Shown here one piece after another: positions 25,314 to 35,049 of a stretch of DNA of 64,000 nucleotides. The notes below the pieces were generated by a model. It was given only the letters and a program-made list of their open reading frames with translations, ran no database searches and was not told the DNA's origin. A program made the translations under genes and the position numbers. Each line of letters begins with the position of its first letter. Position 1 is the stretch's first letter. The stretch comes from Zingiber officinale (Eukaryota > Streptophyta > Magnoliopsida > Zingiberales > Zingiberaceae): contig NC_055991.1 of the NCBI RefSeq assembly GCF_018446385.1, forward strand, positions 119,951,794 to 120,015,793, read 5' to 3'.

Positions 25314-25934
25314 ACGTGGCATCCTCCTGTAGACTAAAGGAAGGTTCCATTCGCAAATGACCGCAGACCGTTGAAATATTCCCTGACACTCAGCAGTTAT
25401 TCTCTGACAGGCGGTTACGATTCCCTGACTTTGTTCTCGTGTAGCACCTTCTGTCCCAACCTTCTGTCCCGACCGAGTATGAATAAGGCAACTCAGGATG
25501 ATCTGTCGGGTATAACACCTGGACTAAACCCTAGGGTGTCGGGAGCTATGGTGAGATCGTCCAACAGTCGACCAGGAGTTGGCTGACTGGGAGTTAGTTT
25601 ACTGAGAGAACCAGGCCTGGATATAACCGAGCCGTAAGAACCCGACCAGTCAGATCCAGGTCAGGTATCACCCCGACTGCCTACCATGTCTTAGACCAGG
25701 GTGTTTCAAATCTGGGGTCCTGGTCTGTGAGAACTCGATCGGGAACCATATTGCTGACGTTGTCACACGGCCCTACTTCCTCTTTCCCTACCTGCTGACT
25801 ACCACGTCACCTGGGCCTCTGACTGCCATGTCTCTTGGACTTCTGACTGCCACATCCTCTTAATTTCTGACTATCACGTCCCTTTGATTTCTGACTGTCT
25901 GACTTTACCGGATTCCACTATTATGTACCGTATC
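25314..25934. mobile_element. Gypsy-LTR-like fragment with short tandem repeats
   Basis: Moderately GC-rich sequence with CCCTGACT, CGACCGAG and GTCGGG words. 25795-25905 repeats CTGACT(G/A)CCA(T/C)GTC...TTGGACTT about four times with a period near 30 bp. No coding content. It ends exactly where the duplicated PSY sequence begins. Confidence 0.4.
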
Positions 25935-26471
25935 AAATATTTAAATTCGCACGTTCTAACACCTAAATCACTAACGTCATTATTACAAACACAACATACT
26001 TGATGCTGACTTATTTCTTTTACAAACAACGTAAGAATCATATAAAGAAAGTCCGAGGACATACATTTTTCTCTTCTTACAGCTCTCTCACATGTTAGTT
26101 TGTAGTAGAGAAGATGGCCTAACCAGAGATTTTCCATATGCAATAGGCAAGGCCATGAGCTTTTTCGCTTTGCTAACATAAGCTCGCTTCGTGAAGTTAT
26201 CATAGTCGTTTGCTTCAATCTCATTGAGGATTTGCCTATACAACTTTAATGAAGCCCAAACCTACAAGCTGCACTAGTTTAGCACAGTAGCTATCGTTTT
26301 TTCGATCCAAATCGAGATTCCTAAAGCACAATTAGTTGGTAGCGAATTAGTTTCTCTTATGTTGGGTTGTCGACGAATCTTACCGGCCAACGACTAGCTG
26401 GATTGAGTTCGGTTATACCAATCTGTCTCTCGGAAGAACATCCTCGGCCTCTCGATTTGGTTCTTCATGAA
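25935..26471 (-). pseudogene. Partial duplicate of the PSY 3' end
   Basis: This copy matches 28265-28810 of the intact gene: 3' UTR, all of exon 6 (26088-26261, 174 bp, same length and still open to its stop), the last intron and the 3' end of exon 5 up to TTCTTCATGAA. In the exon 5 part a 2-bp deletion relative to the gene (AATCTGTCTC against GATCTCTGCCTC) shifts the frame. The other exons and the promoter are absent. It breaks off at 26471, at the edge of the TRIM-like element. Orientation is the same as PSY, 2.33 kb downstream, so it arose by local tandem duplication. Confidence 0.95.
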
Positions 26472-26955
26472 AACCAAGAGTAAAATCATAAGGGCTTAGG
26501 TCTAAAGTGGACACATACCATTGTAGAGATATCTAAATTCTTTTCGATTCTACAATTGATATCAGAACGAGATTGCTTTTCACCAGACTAACCACCGAAA
26601 GAAGCATGAGTCAGAGCCATGATCCAAGATCGAATCATATGGGTGAAACCTTGAATGAAGTAGGAGAGACCCCGAGCAGGTCAGTGACCCGATGCTCGAG
26701 GGGATGTCTTGAGTAGGTTAAGAGTGACTCAATACTTGAGGGGGAGATTACTGGGGTTGCAATGTTGTAAACATAGTCTCACATTAAAAACACATAGGAA
26801 AAATCATGAAGTTATAAGAAAAAGATATATCTATTGGTATAAGGCCTTTTGGGTAAAGTTCAAGAGCAAAATCATGATGACTTAGGCTTAAAGTGGATAA
26901 TATCATATTATTGTGGAGATATCTAAATTCTTTTTTATCTTACAATTCATTGGTC
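26472..26955 (+). mobile_element. TRIM-like miniature LTR element, 5' end truncated
   Basis: Two direct copies of a short LTR are visible. One is truncated, 26472-26560, ending ..GATTCTACAAT; the other is at about 26750-26950. Both contain AGTAAAATCAT(A/G)A-like sequence, CTTAGG(T/C)(C/T)TAAAGTGGA, and ATTGTAGAGATATCTAAATTC or a close variant. Between them are a degenerate primer site (TTGATATCAGAACGAG at 26557-26572) and a polypurine tract (GAGGGGGAGATT, 26737-26748). There is no coding sequence, as expected for a TRIM. Confidence 0.7.
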
Positions 26956-28264
26956 GGTCTATTTATGTTAGGTAAAGAAATAATTGTGGATATTGAATAT
27001 GGAACATGCTTTTGATATAATAGTTATGATAAAGGATTAAAGATGTTTATATTGATATAAATGAAGATTATTTCATCTGTTAGTTGTGTGCCACCGGGAG
27101 ATTGGATGTTTTCTGGATAATGGATATATACCATTAGGAAAGAGGTTATGTACTATGATGAGTACGTCTCTAATTCATTTGGAAGAGCGGCTAAGTACAA
27201 CTTTGTTAGCATTGTGTAACATTTTTCTTAGCAACTATCGCTCAGGGTATTTGCTGTCGTACGAACCATTTTCTCTAAGTATGGATTAGATGTTCTGATA
27301 TAGTCTTTGTGATTAAACTCTTATATATTTTATGTGACTTATTTAGTTTTTGTGACTAATCAATCTTAGTGATTTACCTTGGACGAGTGAGAGATATTAG
27401 AAATGGAAACGTGGGCATGCCCACGTTGCTCATTTTCTTTTGTGGAAAAGTCTCTTTTACCCCTGGAATAATTCACATTATAAAGGGTGCATCCAAAGGT
27501 GGTTCATGGGGGAAGAGGAGTGGTGAACGTGAGATTCATTTTTCATGTAGAAGAAAAACATTCGAGACTACAGGATTTCATTTGTGAAATTACGGAGAGT
27601 TTTCCGATTCTATGATCGCTCTTCCAATAATAAAAGGTATCTTCTTCCATTCAGCATTTTCTCTTCTCCGAATTTCATCGTAATGAAATATGATTTATTA
27701 TTTTATATAATAAATTTCTATTATAATTCCATCAAATTATCATATAGTCGACAATAAATCTAATCAGATACTATAGAAACTACCCATGTGTCATGGAATT
27801 CCCAACTTATGGACTTGTTTACTAAAGATATTAAGTTCATCAAATTCCCATTCGCTACTTAGTAAATTTGGCATTCTTGGGGAAGTATTATGGGAAAAGA
27901 ATTAAAAAAGAAAATCTTATAATTAAGGAAAGGAATATGCTTATGTTTAAAAAGAATTTGCGACAGTCTGACCGGAGCCCACGGGAATTTTTTTAAAATT
28001 TTTTTAAATAAGAAGAATTAATATTTTATGAAAGAAGTATTTTTTTTATAGAATATAAACTCATGGTGAATTTCAAAGTTCATGTGCGTCATTTGATAAA
28101 ATGTCTATAAAAAAAAGATGTTTTGAAAATTTCACGTGCGAGTGGTGAATGTCGACATCCTCAATGATATTTAAGATTTGTTTTTTCATTTCGCACCTCC
28201 TCCCAAAATTTATAGTTATTTACTTTTGGGGAAAAATAACTTTAAAATTTTGAAAATGCCCCTT
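26956..28264. other. Mostly unassigned AT-rich sequence downstream of PSY
   Basis: No host gene recognised. It contains a 20-bp perfect palindrome (27408-27427, half-site AACGTGGGCA) and a copia pol end (separate entry). Short open segments at 27086-27289 and 27369-27587 have no recognisable features. Confidence 0.5.
27790..27902 (+). pseudogene. Copia pol C-terminal stub
   Basis: SQLMDLFTKDIKFIKF, then after a frameshift LLSKFGILGE and a stop. This is the invariant tail of the copia RNase H region ('QLADLFTK', then 'LLSKLGI'). Nothing upstream continues it, so it is an isolated fragment. Confidence 0.75.
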
Positions 28265-28420
28265 AAATATTTAAATTCACACGTACTAACACCTAAATCA
28301 CTAACGTCATTATTACAAACACAACATACTTGATGCTGACTTATTTCTTTTACAAACAATGTAGAATCATATAAATAAAGTCTGAGGACATACATTTTTC
28401 TCTTCTTCGAGACAGCTCTC
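28265..28420 (-). other. PSY: PSY 3' untranslated region (minimum extent)
   Basis: Downstream of the PSY stop on the minus strand. The stretch was copied along with exon 6 into the duplicate at 25935-26087, which suggests that it belongs to the ancestral gene. No unambiguous AATAAA on the minus strand was seen, so the poly(A) site is unknown. Confidence 0.5.
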
Positions 28421-30058
28421 TCACATGTTAGTTTGCAGCAGAGAAGATGGCCTAACTAGAGATTTTCCATATGCAATAGGCAAGGCCATGAGCTTTTTCG
28501 CCTTGCTAACATAAGCTCGCTTCGTGAAGTTATCGTAGTCGTTTGCTTCAATCTCATCGAGGATTTGCCTATACAACTTCAATGAAGCCCAAACCTACAA
28601 GACGCACTAGTTTAGCACATTAGCTATCGTTTTCCGATCCAAATCGAGATTGCTAAAGCACAATTAGTTGGTAGCGAGTTTAATTAGTTTCTCTTATGTT
28701 GAGTTGTCGATGAATCTTACCGGCCAACGACTAGCTTGATTGAGTTCGGTTACACCGATCTCTGCCTCTCGGAAGAACATCCTCGCCCTCTCGATTTGGT
28801 TCTTCATGAAGCTCCGCCACCGATCGGTCACCTTGCCTTCGAAAATGTCCTCATCGGACAGCCCAGCCCGAGCTAGCTCATCCTGAGGCAGGTAAATCCT
28901 CCCTCTACTAGCACTGAACACAACAAAGTGGCACCACCTCAAAACATAAGCACAAGATTGATCAAGTCGATCGAGCAACTGATTGAACCAATCAAGACTT
29001 ACTCTTCGCCGACATCTCTAAGTATATTGGTAAGTTGGTTAGCAATTCCTAAGGCCAAAGCCGCGCTGTACACGCTCTCGGTGCTAGCCCTCGACTCGGG
29101 TGCGATGCCCATTACAGGAACACTCATCAACCCGACAGTTCCAGCCACGTAATAGCAGTACAGATAGAGTTCATCGAAGTTCTTGTATCTGGATTTCCTC
29201 AGGTCCATGCGCATTCCTTCAATCATGTCGCGAAATGGCTGAAACCCCCAAAGATCGAAGCTTCCATTATATTAGGTGAACAGCAAGTATATATATATGT
29301 AGGTTGATTCAGTTAAAGTTTGGATGCACACCTGGATATCGACAGGGAACTCTGAGACAGTATCAGACAGAGCTGCGTCGAACATGTCGTATGGCCTGCC
29401 TGAAAACACATCGTCCAGCCTCGACCCCCATCGATCTAAAGCAGTTGGTGTGATTTGCGATGCATTGGGTCCGTCCACAAGCTCGTCTGTCCTTCTGCAC
29501 CAAACTGAACAAGGAAAGCTCATCATTCAGCATGTATTCACAGATACAGAGCTCAAATGGATTCGATCAGTGTTGAGATTGTTCACCATAGATTGCCCAG
29601 ATGGCCTTTCTCCTCTCGGGGGTCATTAGCAGTGTTCCTGAAATTGAGGAGGAAATTCAGTGAGACAGAAGCAAGAAATGTTTCATGAACGTGGATTGCT
29701 CACCCAAGTAAAAGGTCTTGGCGTACTCTGCGCAAACTTCGCCACAGCGATCGTACGCCTCCTTCAGCAAGCTCGGCGATCCCGGAAATGCCGTCTCCGG
29801 CTTCTGGTCGATGGAGGTATTCGAGCTCAGTTGCTTCCTCACCAGAGCGGCCTGCTTGACGACGACGTCGTAGACCTTCTGCTCGGAGGAAACCGCCACC
29901 TGCCCTGCGGCGAGACTCGCCGCGCGAGGAATAATCGCGCTCTTTTCGGGCTTCGATTCGGCGTGAAGGGAGTGGACGCGCCACGTCCTTCTTCTCCTCC
30001 TCCTCTGAGAAGCTTCTGTTAAGCCAAGAACTCCAGAGGCTAGCAGCAAAGTTGACAT
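28421..30058 (-). CDS. PSY: Phytoene synthase, six exons
   Basis: Condenses two geranylgeranyl diphosphates into 15-cis-phytoene, the first committed step of carotenoid synthesis, in plastids. Exons on the minus strand are 30058-29704, 29637-29587, 29504-29332, 29238-29003, 28913-28721 and 28594-28421. All introns are GT-AG, and the internal exon sizes 51, 173, 236 and 193 bp are those usual for plant PSY. The spliced frame is 1182 nt, 393 residues. The N-terminus (residues 1 to about 60) is a plausible plastid transit peptide with a run of six arginines. The conserved synthase core follows. Both Asp-rich Mg-diphosphate sites are intact: DELVD (142-146) and DVGED (268-272). The start is the first in-frame ATG; an in-frame stop lies 13 codons upstream of it. 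No break was seen. Which PSY paralogue this is cannot be decided here. Confidence 0.97.
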
Positions 30059-30084
30059 CTTGATCGTAGTCAGTAATGCTTCGA

Positions 30085-30101
30085 TCACTTCATGTCATCA
30101 T
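30085..30101 (-). promoter_or_regulatory. Two overlapping micro-uORFs in the PSY leader
   Basis: Upstream of the PSY start on the minus strand lie ATG ATG ACA TGA (30101-30090) and, overlapping it in another frame, ATG AAG TGA (30093-30085). They end about 26 nt before the PSY ATG. If they are in the mature leader they could reduce initiation at PSY. A possible splice acceptor (AAACTTCTCAG at about 30116-30126) just upstream suggests a leader intron that would keep them in the mRNA. Confidence 0.6.
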
Positions 30102-30147
30102 TCTTCTTCTTTTATCCTGAGAAGTTTGAGATCGAGTGGCATTAAAT

Positions 30148-30430
30148 CTATGGAAAGTTGCAGAACCTGAACTAAAATAGAGATCCGCACAGAAGAAAAG
30201 GAGATGTATAGCAGAAAAGGTTAACAAGTCGAAGAGGATGAGTTGGCTACAACTTCCATGGGGAAACTTGCAGAACCAGAACTCGATTAGTCAAGGCATA
30301 ATCCAGACAGAAAGAAAAGGCGATTACTCGTGAAACATAATGCATAAGTTGGAGCTGAAGCTTCATGGAAACTTGCAGAAGATGAACTCCATTGATGAAG
30401 ACGTAACCGAATTAAAGAAAGAGAGGAAGA
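30148..30430. repeat. Three imperfect tandem repeats upstream of PSY
   Basis: Units starting near 30148, 30256 and 30363 share ATGG(GG)AAA(C/G)TTGCAGAA(C/G) followed by GAACT, and then in the first two AGAAAAGGA or similar. The period is 105-110 bp. They lie 90-370 bp upstream of the PSY start, in leader or proximal promoter. Confidence 0.75.
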
Positions 30431-31037
30431 CACTCTTTTAGAAGTGTAATGGCTGTGATGGTCCACTGATGAGAAAAAGGGCCTCCGTGTTGACCTCGGT
30501 CTGCCACCGTAGAGTTCTGCTAAAGCGCTCAACGGAGATGGACGAATCTCTCTGTTCCAGTCTCGGTGGACGAGTTGGTGGAGCGTTTGCTGCCGCGAAG
30601 AAGGACGACACGTAGTGGGGAAGCGGGGTGACGGCAGGAGAGGGGATAGGGTTATCACCATGATAGTGTGGCAGCGAATGGACCAGTGACGCGTGGAGTA
30701 CGGTGGAAGGGGTGGGGGCCGGTGTATGATGATGGAAACGACTGTAACGCGACTTTAGGCGCCAAGGCGACTGTTGTCGTTGCCAACTCAACCTTCAACC
30801 TAGTCTACATCCATGCTCCACTGATTAATATTGGGGCGCCCCTGCTTTATTAGTGAGACGTCCCATTTTAATATTCAATCGTGTATAGTTATTAATTAAC
30901 TCAAACTGTTTAATACTATTATGCTCGTCTAAAATTTCCATTTAGTTTTGAATTGATTAGGTTTATTATAATAACTATAAAATTATAATGAATACACATG
31001 CCGCATATAATTTTATAGTTGCTATATCTGTAGTAGT
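30431..31037 (-). promoter_or_regulatory. Upstream region of PSY, no other gene
   Basis: The presumed PSY promoter. A GC-richer part (30460-30840) is open in several frames without recognisable protein. The AT-rich part from 30850 reaches the LTR element at 31038. I could not assign a TATA box. ACGT cores are present at 30607 (CACGTAG) and 30850 (GACGTC), but no perfect G-box was seen. Confidence 0.4.
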
Positions 31038-31906
31038 TATTGGAACCCTAAGATTATTTTGATGTGATTAATAAGTTAAATTAGGTTCTATCGTGTTTTA
31101 ACTTTGTGTAAGTGTGCAAGAGCTTAGGAGCACATGGAGTCGAGCAAAAGACGCAGCTAACGAGAAGGACGACACGGGAAGGAGCCGACATGCTCGGTAC
31201 GTTTGAGGTACGAGGCGCTGTGGAAGAGTACGCGGGCGAACGAGAAGGAGGCGCACGACGTTTCTGAGGGACGAGAAGCCGGAGCAAAAGGTTGCTCGAG
31301 AAGGCCAAAATTGGGTTCAGGTGAGCCTTATTTCGGTTGGCTAAAATCACCCAAGCGAACGGAGCTGGAGCGGAATACCCGGACCGAGACGAGCAGCACC
31401 GGAGCAGAGGGCCCGGGTCAAAAGTAAACTTGGTTGACTTTAGTGGTTCGGGCGCCCGGAACCATTCCGGGGGCCCGAGATTGACTTTTGACCAGGATCG
31501 CGTCAAACGCGATCCGTTGCGAAGGGGATAAAAGTTTATCCCCTCCCAGGCGCCTGGAACCCTTCCAGGCGCCCCGATCAAGTCTATAAATACAACCTTG
31601 GTCTAGAAGCTTCAGATGAACTCAAGAATTCTGTATTCCAACACTTGTGTGCTTCCTTGTTAGTTTAGCTTCTGTGTTTTGCGTTTTTACTGCTGTAAAA
31701 AGCTTCTCTGCCTGAAGGAGATATTAGTGTGACATTTTCCTTAGATTAACAACCTCTCCGGTTGTAACTAAGTAAAAACCCTTTGTCTCTTCTTTTATTG
31801 TCTGTTTATTTTTATGCAAGTGTTTATTTGAAAGATTAAGAAGGATTAGTGTTTTATTTTTGTAGGACTATTCAACCCCTTTCTAGCCTGCCGCTACGGT
31901 CCAACA
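31038..31906 (+). repeat. 5' LTR of family A
   Basis: Ends ..ACGGTCCAACA. Carries a near-perfect palindrome (31524-31543, arms GGGGATAAA and TTTATCCCC), then two GGCGCC sites (31549-31554, 31569-31574) and a TATA box (CTATAAATAC at 31583-31592). Confidence 0.95.
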
Positions 31907-31908
31907 AG

Positions 31909-31921
31909 TGGTATCAGACCC
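31909..31921 (+). promoter_or_regulatory. Primer-binding site of family A element
   Basis: TGGTATCAGACCC, two bases downstream of the LTR end, complementary to the initiator methionine tRNA 3' end with small mismatches. Confidence 0.85.
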
Positions 31922-31963
31922 AGGATGCTTCAGGAGGACTAACCACCGATCGAAGCAAAGACG

Positions 31964-33135
31964 ATGGCCGGACCGAGCATATACCCGCTGAAATTCGAAG
32001 GGGAATTCGCTACCTGGAAAAAGCAAATGCAGGTATTTTTCAAAACTGACTTTGAATTACTTCTTATAATGGAATTTGGTTTTGTAGCATCGGAGGGCAA
32101 AGAAAAATATCAATGAACAAAAAAGGGCATGCCGACTACGTGGCAAATGGCAAAGTAAAGTACCATCTGCTGAGTGTTCTTCTGCTACAAGAAGTCAACT
32201 GAATCGGCAACTACGACTCCACGAAGGAATTTTGGGAGAAGTTCCTTGAGCTGCACAAAGGGGCGTCCGAAGCCAAGATCGCAAGACATGATCTACTTCG
32301 TAACCAGCTCACCAACCTGCGACTTGGAGAAGATGAAACAACTGCGCATCTGCACTCGAGAGTTAAAGAGCTTATCACCGAGCTTTCGAATCTCAGATAA
32401 AAGTTATGTAACCGAAATTCGCTAAGATATGCACTAAATTCTTTTCCTAGAAATACGAAATAGGCATCACTAGTAGATGATTTTTATATTTCTAAATATT
32501 TAGAAAAAATTACTTTAGAAGAATTATTCTCGACATTTGAAGTGCATGAATTGAGATGTGCAGGTACAAAGGAGCCCAAGCACAACGTTGCCTTCAAGGC
32601 ATCAAGAGATGAACCTGAGTCAGAGTCCTCTCTCGACGACGAGGAAATGACTATGATGGTAAGACGTTTCAAGAAACTTTGTAAATCTAAAAATAGTAAC
32701 CATCCGCAGGGTAGAAAGAAAAGGGTGATCCGCTGCTACCACTGCAATGAAGAAGGGCATGTCAAGGACAACTACCCCAAGCTGAGGAATAAGGACAAGG
32801 ACAAAGGTAAGAAGCCTATCCAAAAACGCAAGGTCTTAAAGGCGACGTGGGACAATATGTCATCTGAATAGAAAGTCAAGGCCTTCTTTGGACTTGCACT
32901 AATGGCAAGTCATCAAGACGACGACTTCGAGTCAAGCTCTTCCGAAATGAGCATCGAGAGCATCGATGAAGGGGAAGCTACGTCGGAAGATAGTAGTAGT
33001 TCAGGGGGAGACACGAACAACGAGATCGACAAGATAAGTCAGGTACGACCTCTTCCTCTCGATAAATTATTTAAGTTTATTAAACTGTTAACTAAGGACT
33101 GTTGTAAATTAGAAAAAAAAAAATTAAAATTTTAA
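31964..33135 (+). pseudogene. Degenerate copia-type gag of family A element
   Basis: Starts MAGPSIYPLKFEGEFATWKK at 31964, close to the primer site as usual for copia gag, and continues VFFKTDFELLLIMEFGFVAS. Frameshifts and stops follow from 32115. The frame at 32542-32871 contains a basic linker and a zinc knuckle at 32734-32775, CYHCNEEGHVKDNY, in which the last cysteine is tyrosine. A second open part, 32902-33135, is acidic (SSSEMSIESIDEGE) and then Lys-rich, like the C-terminal coiled-coil part of SIRE-type gag. It cannot give a full-length protein. Confidence 0.85.
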
Positions 33136-34113
33136 AAATAATACTAGCTAAATCTTTCCCTTTAGAAGAGTTAGACAAATTAAAATTAGAAAATGATAAT
33201 TTAAAAATACACGTAAATAACTTGAAAATTCGTGCATGCTCATCTAATACAAATGTTAAAAAAATTTAATAATCTAAATTGATATTTTAGATACCATAAG
33301 GGACAAATTAGGAATATCTCAAAAAGGAATACCCTTAAAAAATTTTTAGTCAATCCAGTAGGTTGGAACCTATATTGGCCAGTCTTGTTTAACTTGAACT
33401 ATTAATTAGATTTAGAGCTTTCAACGAGAAAATTAGACATTAAATTTCTTTACGAGGCTTTGTCAAAGAAAGTGGTTATTGTTCCAATAACCAAGAAGGT
33501 CTAGTGTCTCGCCACTACTTGGAAGTCAAAATATTGAAATAAAATGTTTAATTAATTTTCTGATAAAACATTAAGATTGAAATTTAATAATGCTTTTAAA
33601 AAAAATTCAAACATTTTTTTTTGGAAAATTTTCAAAAATATTTTTTTTTGCTTAGAAATTTTTTTTTCTTGCGTAAAATTTTTACTTAGAAAAATTCTCG
33701 AAAATTATTGCCTAAGTTAAAATTTCTTCTGAAATTCTTGCTTAAATTTTTTACATAGAAAATTCTCAAAGATTTAAGTTAGAATTTTTTTTTTCAAAAA
33801 TATTTCTTTTGCAAATTATCTAACTTAGAATTTTGTTTAACTTAGAATTTTTTTTAGAAACTTTGCTGAAAATTATTGCAAAATTTTAAGTAAAATCAAA
33901 ATAATTTTTCAAAATTTTAAAATTATTACCCTTAGAGTTTTCTTTGACCCCAATTTTTTTTGTGATCAAAGGGGGAGAAGGAAAAATATAAGTCTGGGAG
34001 GAGGTAGACCAAAATTTTCTATCTTTTTACACTCTATTGCAAAATTAGTTATTTCATTTTTATGTCTATTTACCCTAGCTTAACTTGGGTTGCTCACATC
34101 AAAAAGGGGAGAT
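33136..34113 (+). mobile_element. Non-coding interior of family A, ending in polypurine tract
   Basis: AT-rich, with many AAATTTT words at 33580-33930. A pol region would be expected here but none is present in any frame. The polypurine tract AAAAAGGGGAGAT (34101-34113) directly precedes the 3' LTR. Confidence 0.8.
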
Positions 34114-34975
34114 TGTTGGAACCCCAAGGTTGTTTTGATGTGATCAACAAGTTAAGTTAGGTCATGTCATGTTTTAACCTTGTGTATAAGTGTGCAGGAG
34201 CTTAGGAGCACAAGGAGTAGAGCAAAAGACACAACTAACGAGAAGGACAGCATGGGAGGGAGCCGACGGGCTCGGTGCGTCTAAGGTATGAGGCGCTGCG
34301 GAAGAATACGCGGGCGGACGAGAAGGAGGCACGCAGCGTTTTCGAGGGACGAGAAGCCGGAGCGGAAGGTTGCTCGAGAAGGCCGAAATTGAGTTCGGGT
34401 GAGCCTTATTTCGGTTGGCTGAGAACGGAGCTAGAGTGGAAGACCCGGACCGAGGTGAGCAGCACCGGAGTAGAGGGCCCGGACCAAAAGTCAACTTGGT
34501 TGACTTTAATCGTTCGGGCGCCCGGAACCATTCCGGGCGCTCGGGATTGACTTTTGACTAGAATCGCGTCAAACGCGATTCGTTGCGAAGGGGATAAAAG
34601 TTTATCCCCTCCCAGGCGCCCCGACCAAGGCTATATGTGCCCCGACCAAGGCTATAAATACAGCCTTGGTCCAGAAGCTTAGATGAACTCAAGAATTCTG
34701 TATTATAACACTTGTGCGCTTCCTTGTTAGTTTAGCTTCTGTTTTTTGCACTTTCACTGCTGTAAGAGGCTTCTCCCCCTAAAGGAGATATTAGTGCGAT
34801 ATTTTTCCTTGGATTAACAACCTCCCCGGTTGTAACCAAGTAAAACCCCTTTGCCTCTTCTTTTAATTTTTGTTTATTTTTATGCAAGTGTTCTATTGAA
34901 AGTTCGAGAAGGGTTTGTGTTCTATTTTCGCAGGGCTATTCAACCCCCCTTCTAGCCGGTCGCTGCGATCCAACA
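34114..34975 (+). repeat. 3' LTR of family A
   Basis: Starts TGTTGGAACCCC and ends TGCGATCCAACA. It keeps the palindrome (34590-34609) and the TATA region (CTATAAATAC near 34651). It has lost one GGCGCC copy relative to the 5' LTR and gained a short duplication of CCCCGACCAAGGCTATA around 34619-34655. Confidence 0.95.
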
Positions 34976-35049
34976 GTAGTTTGATCTACACCTATGATAA
35001 ATTTATAAAAAAAAAATCAAATAGGAAGGAACCAAAGGACGTTAGACTT

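Larger units (their letters stand above)
31038..34975 (+). mobile_element. Complete gag-only LTR retrotransposon, family A (3938 bp)
   Basis: LTRs at 31038-31906 (869 bp) and 34114-34975 (862 bp) flank a 2.2 kb interior. Target duplication is GTAGT (31033-31037 and 34976-34980). Primer site TGGTATCAGACCC starts at 31909; the polypurine tract AAAAAGGGGAGAT ends at 34113. Only gag-like sequence is inside; protease, integrase, reverse transcriptase and RNase H are missing, so it needs help from an autonomous relative. The 5' LTR is mutated at its first bases (TATTGG for TGTTGG). The LTRs have clearly diverged, so it is not recent. It sits about 980 bp upstream of the PSY start, transcribed away from PSY. 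Confidence 0.95.

Noticed and set aside
29324-30022. Plus-strand open frames opposite PSY
   Set aside because: They are shadows of the PSY exons; the minus-strand frames carry the family motifs and splice sites.
30059-30088. Possible PSY start ten codons further upstream
   Set aside because: The codon at 30088 is GTG, and an in-frame stop lies three codons before it. The first ATG is at 30058.
31081-31581. 166-codon minus-strand open frame near PSY
   Set aside because: It is antisense to the family A LTR, and the same sequence in the second LTR is broken differently.
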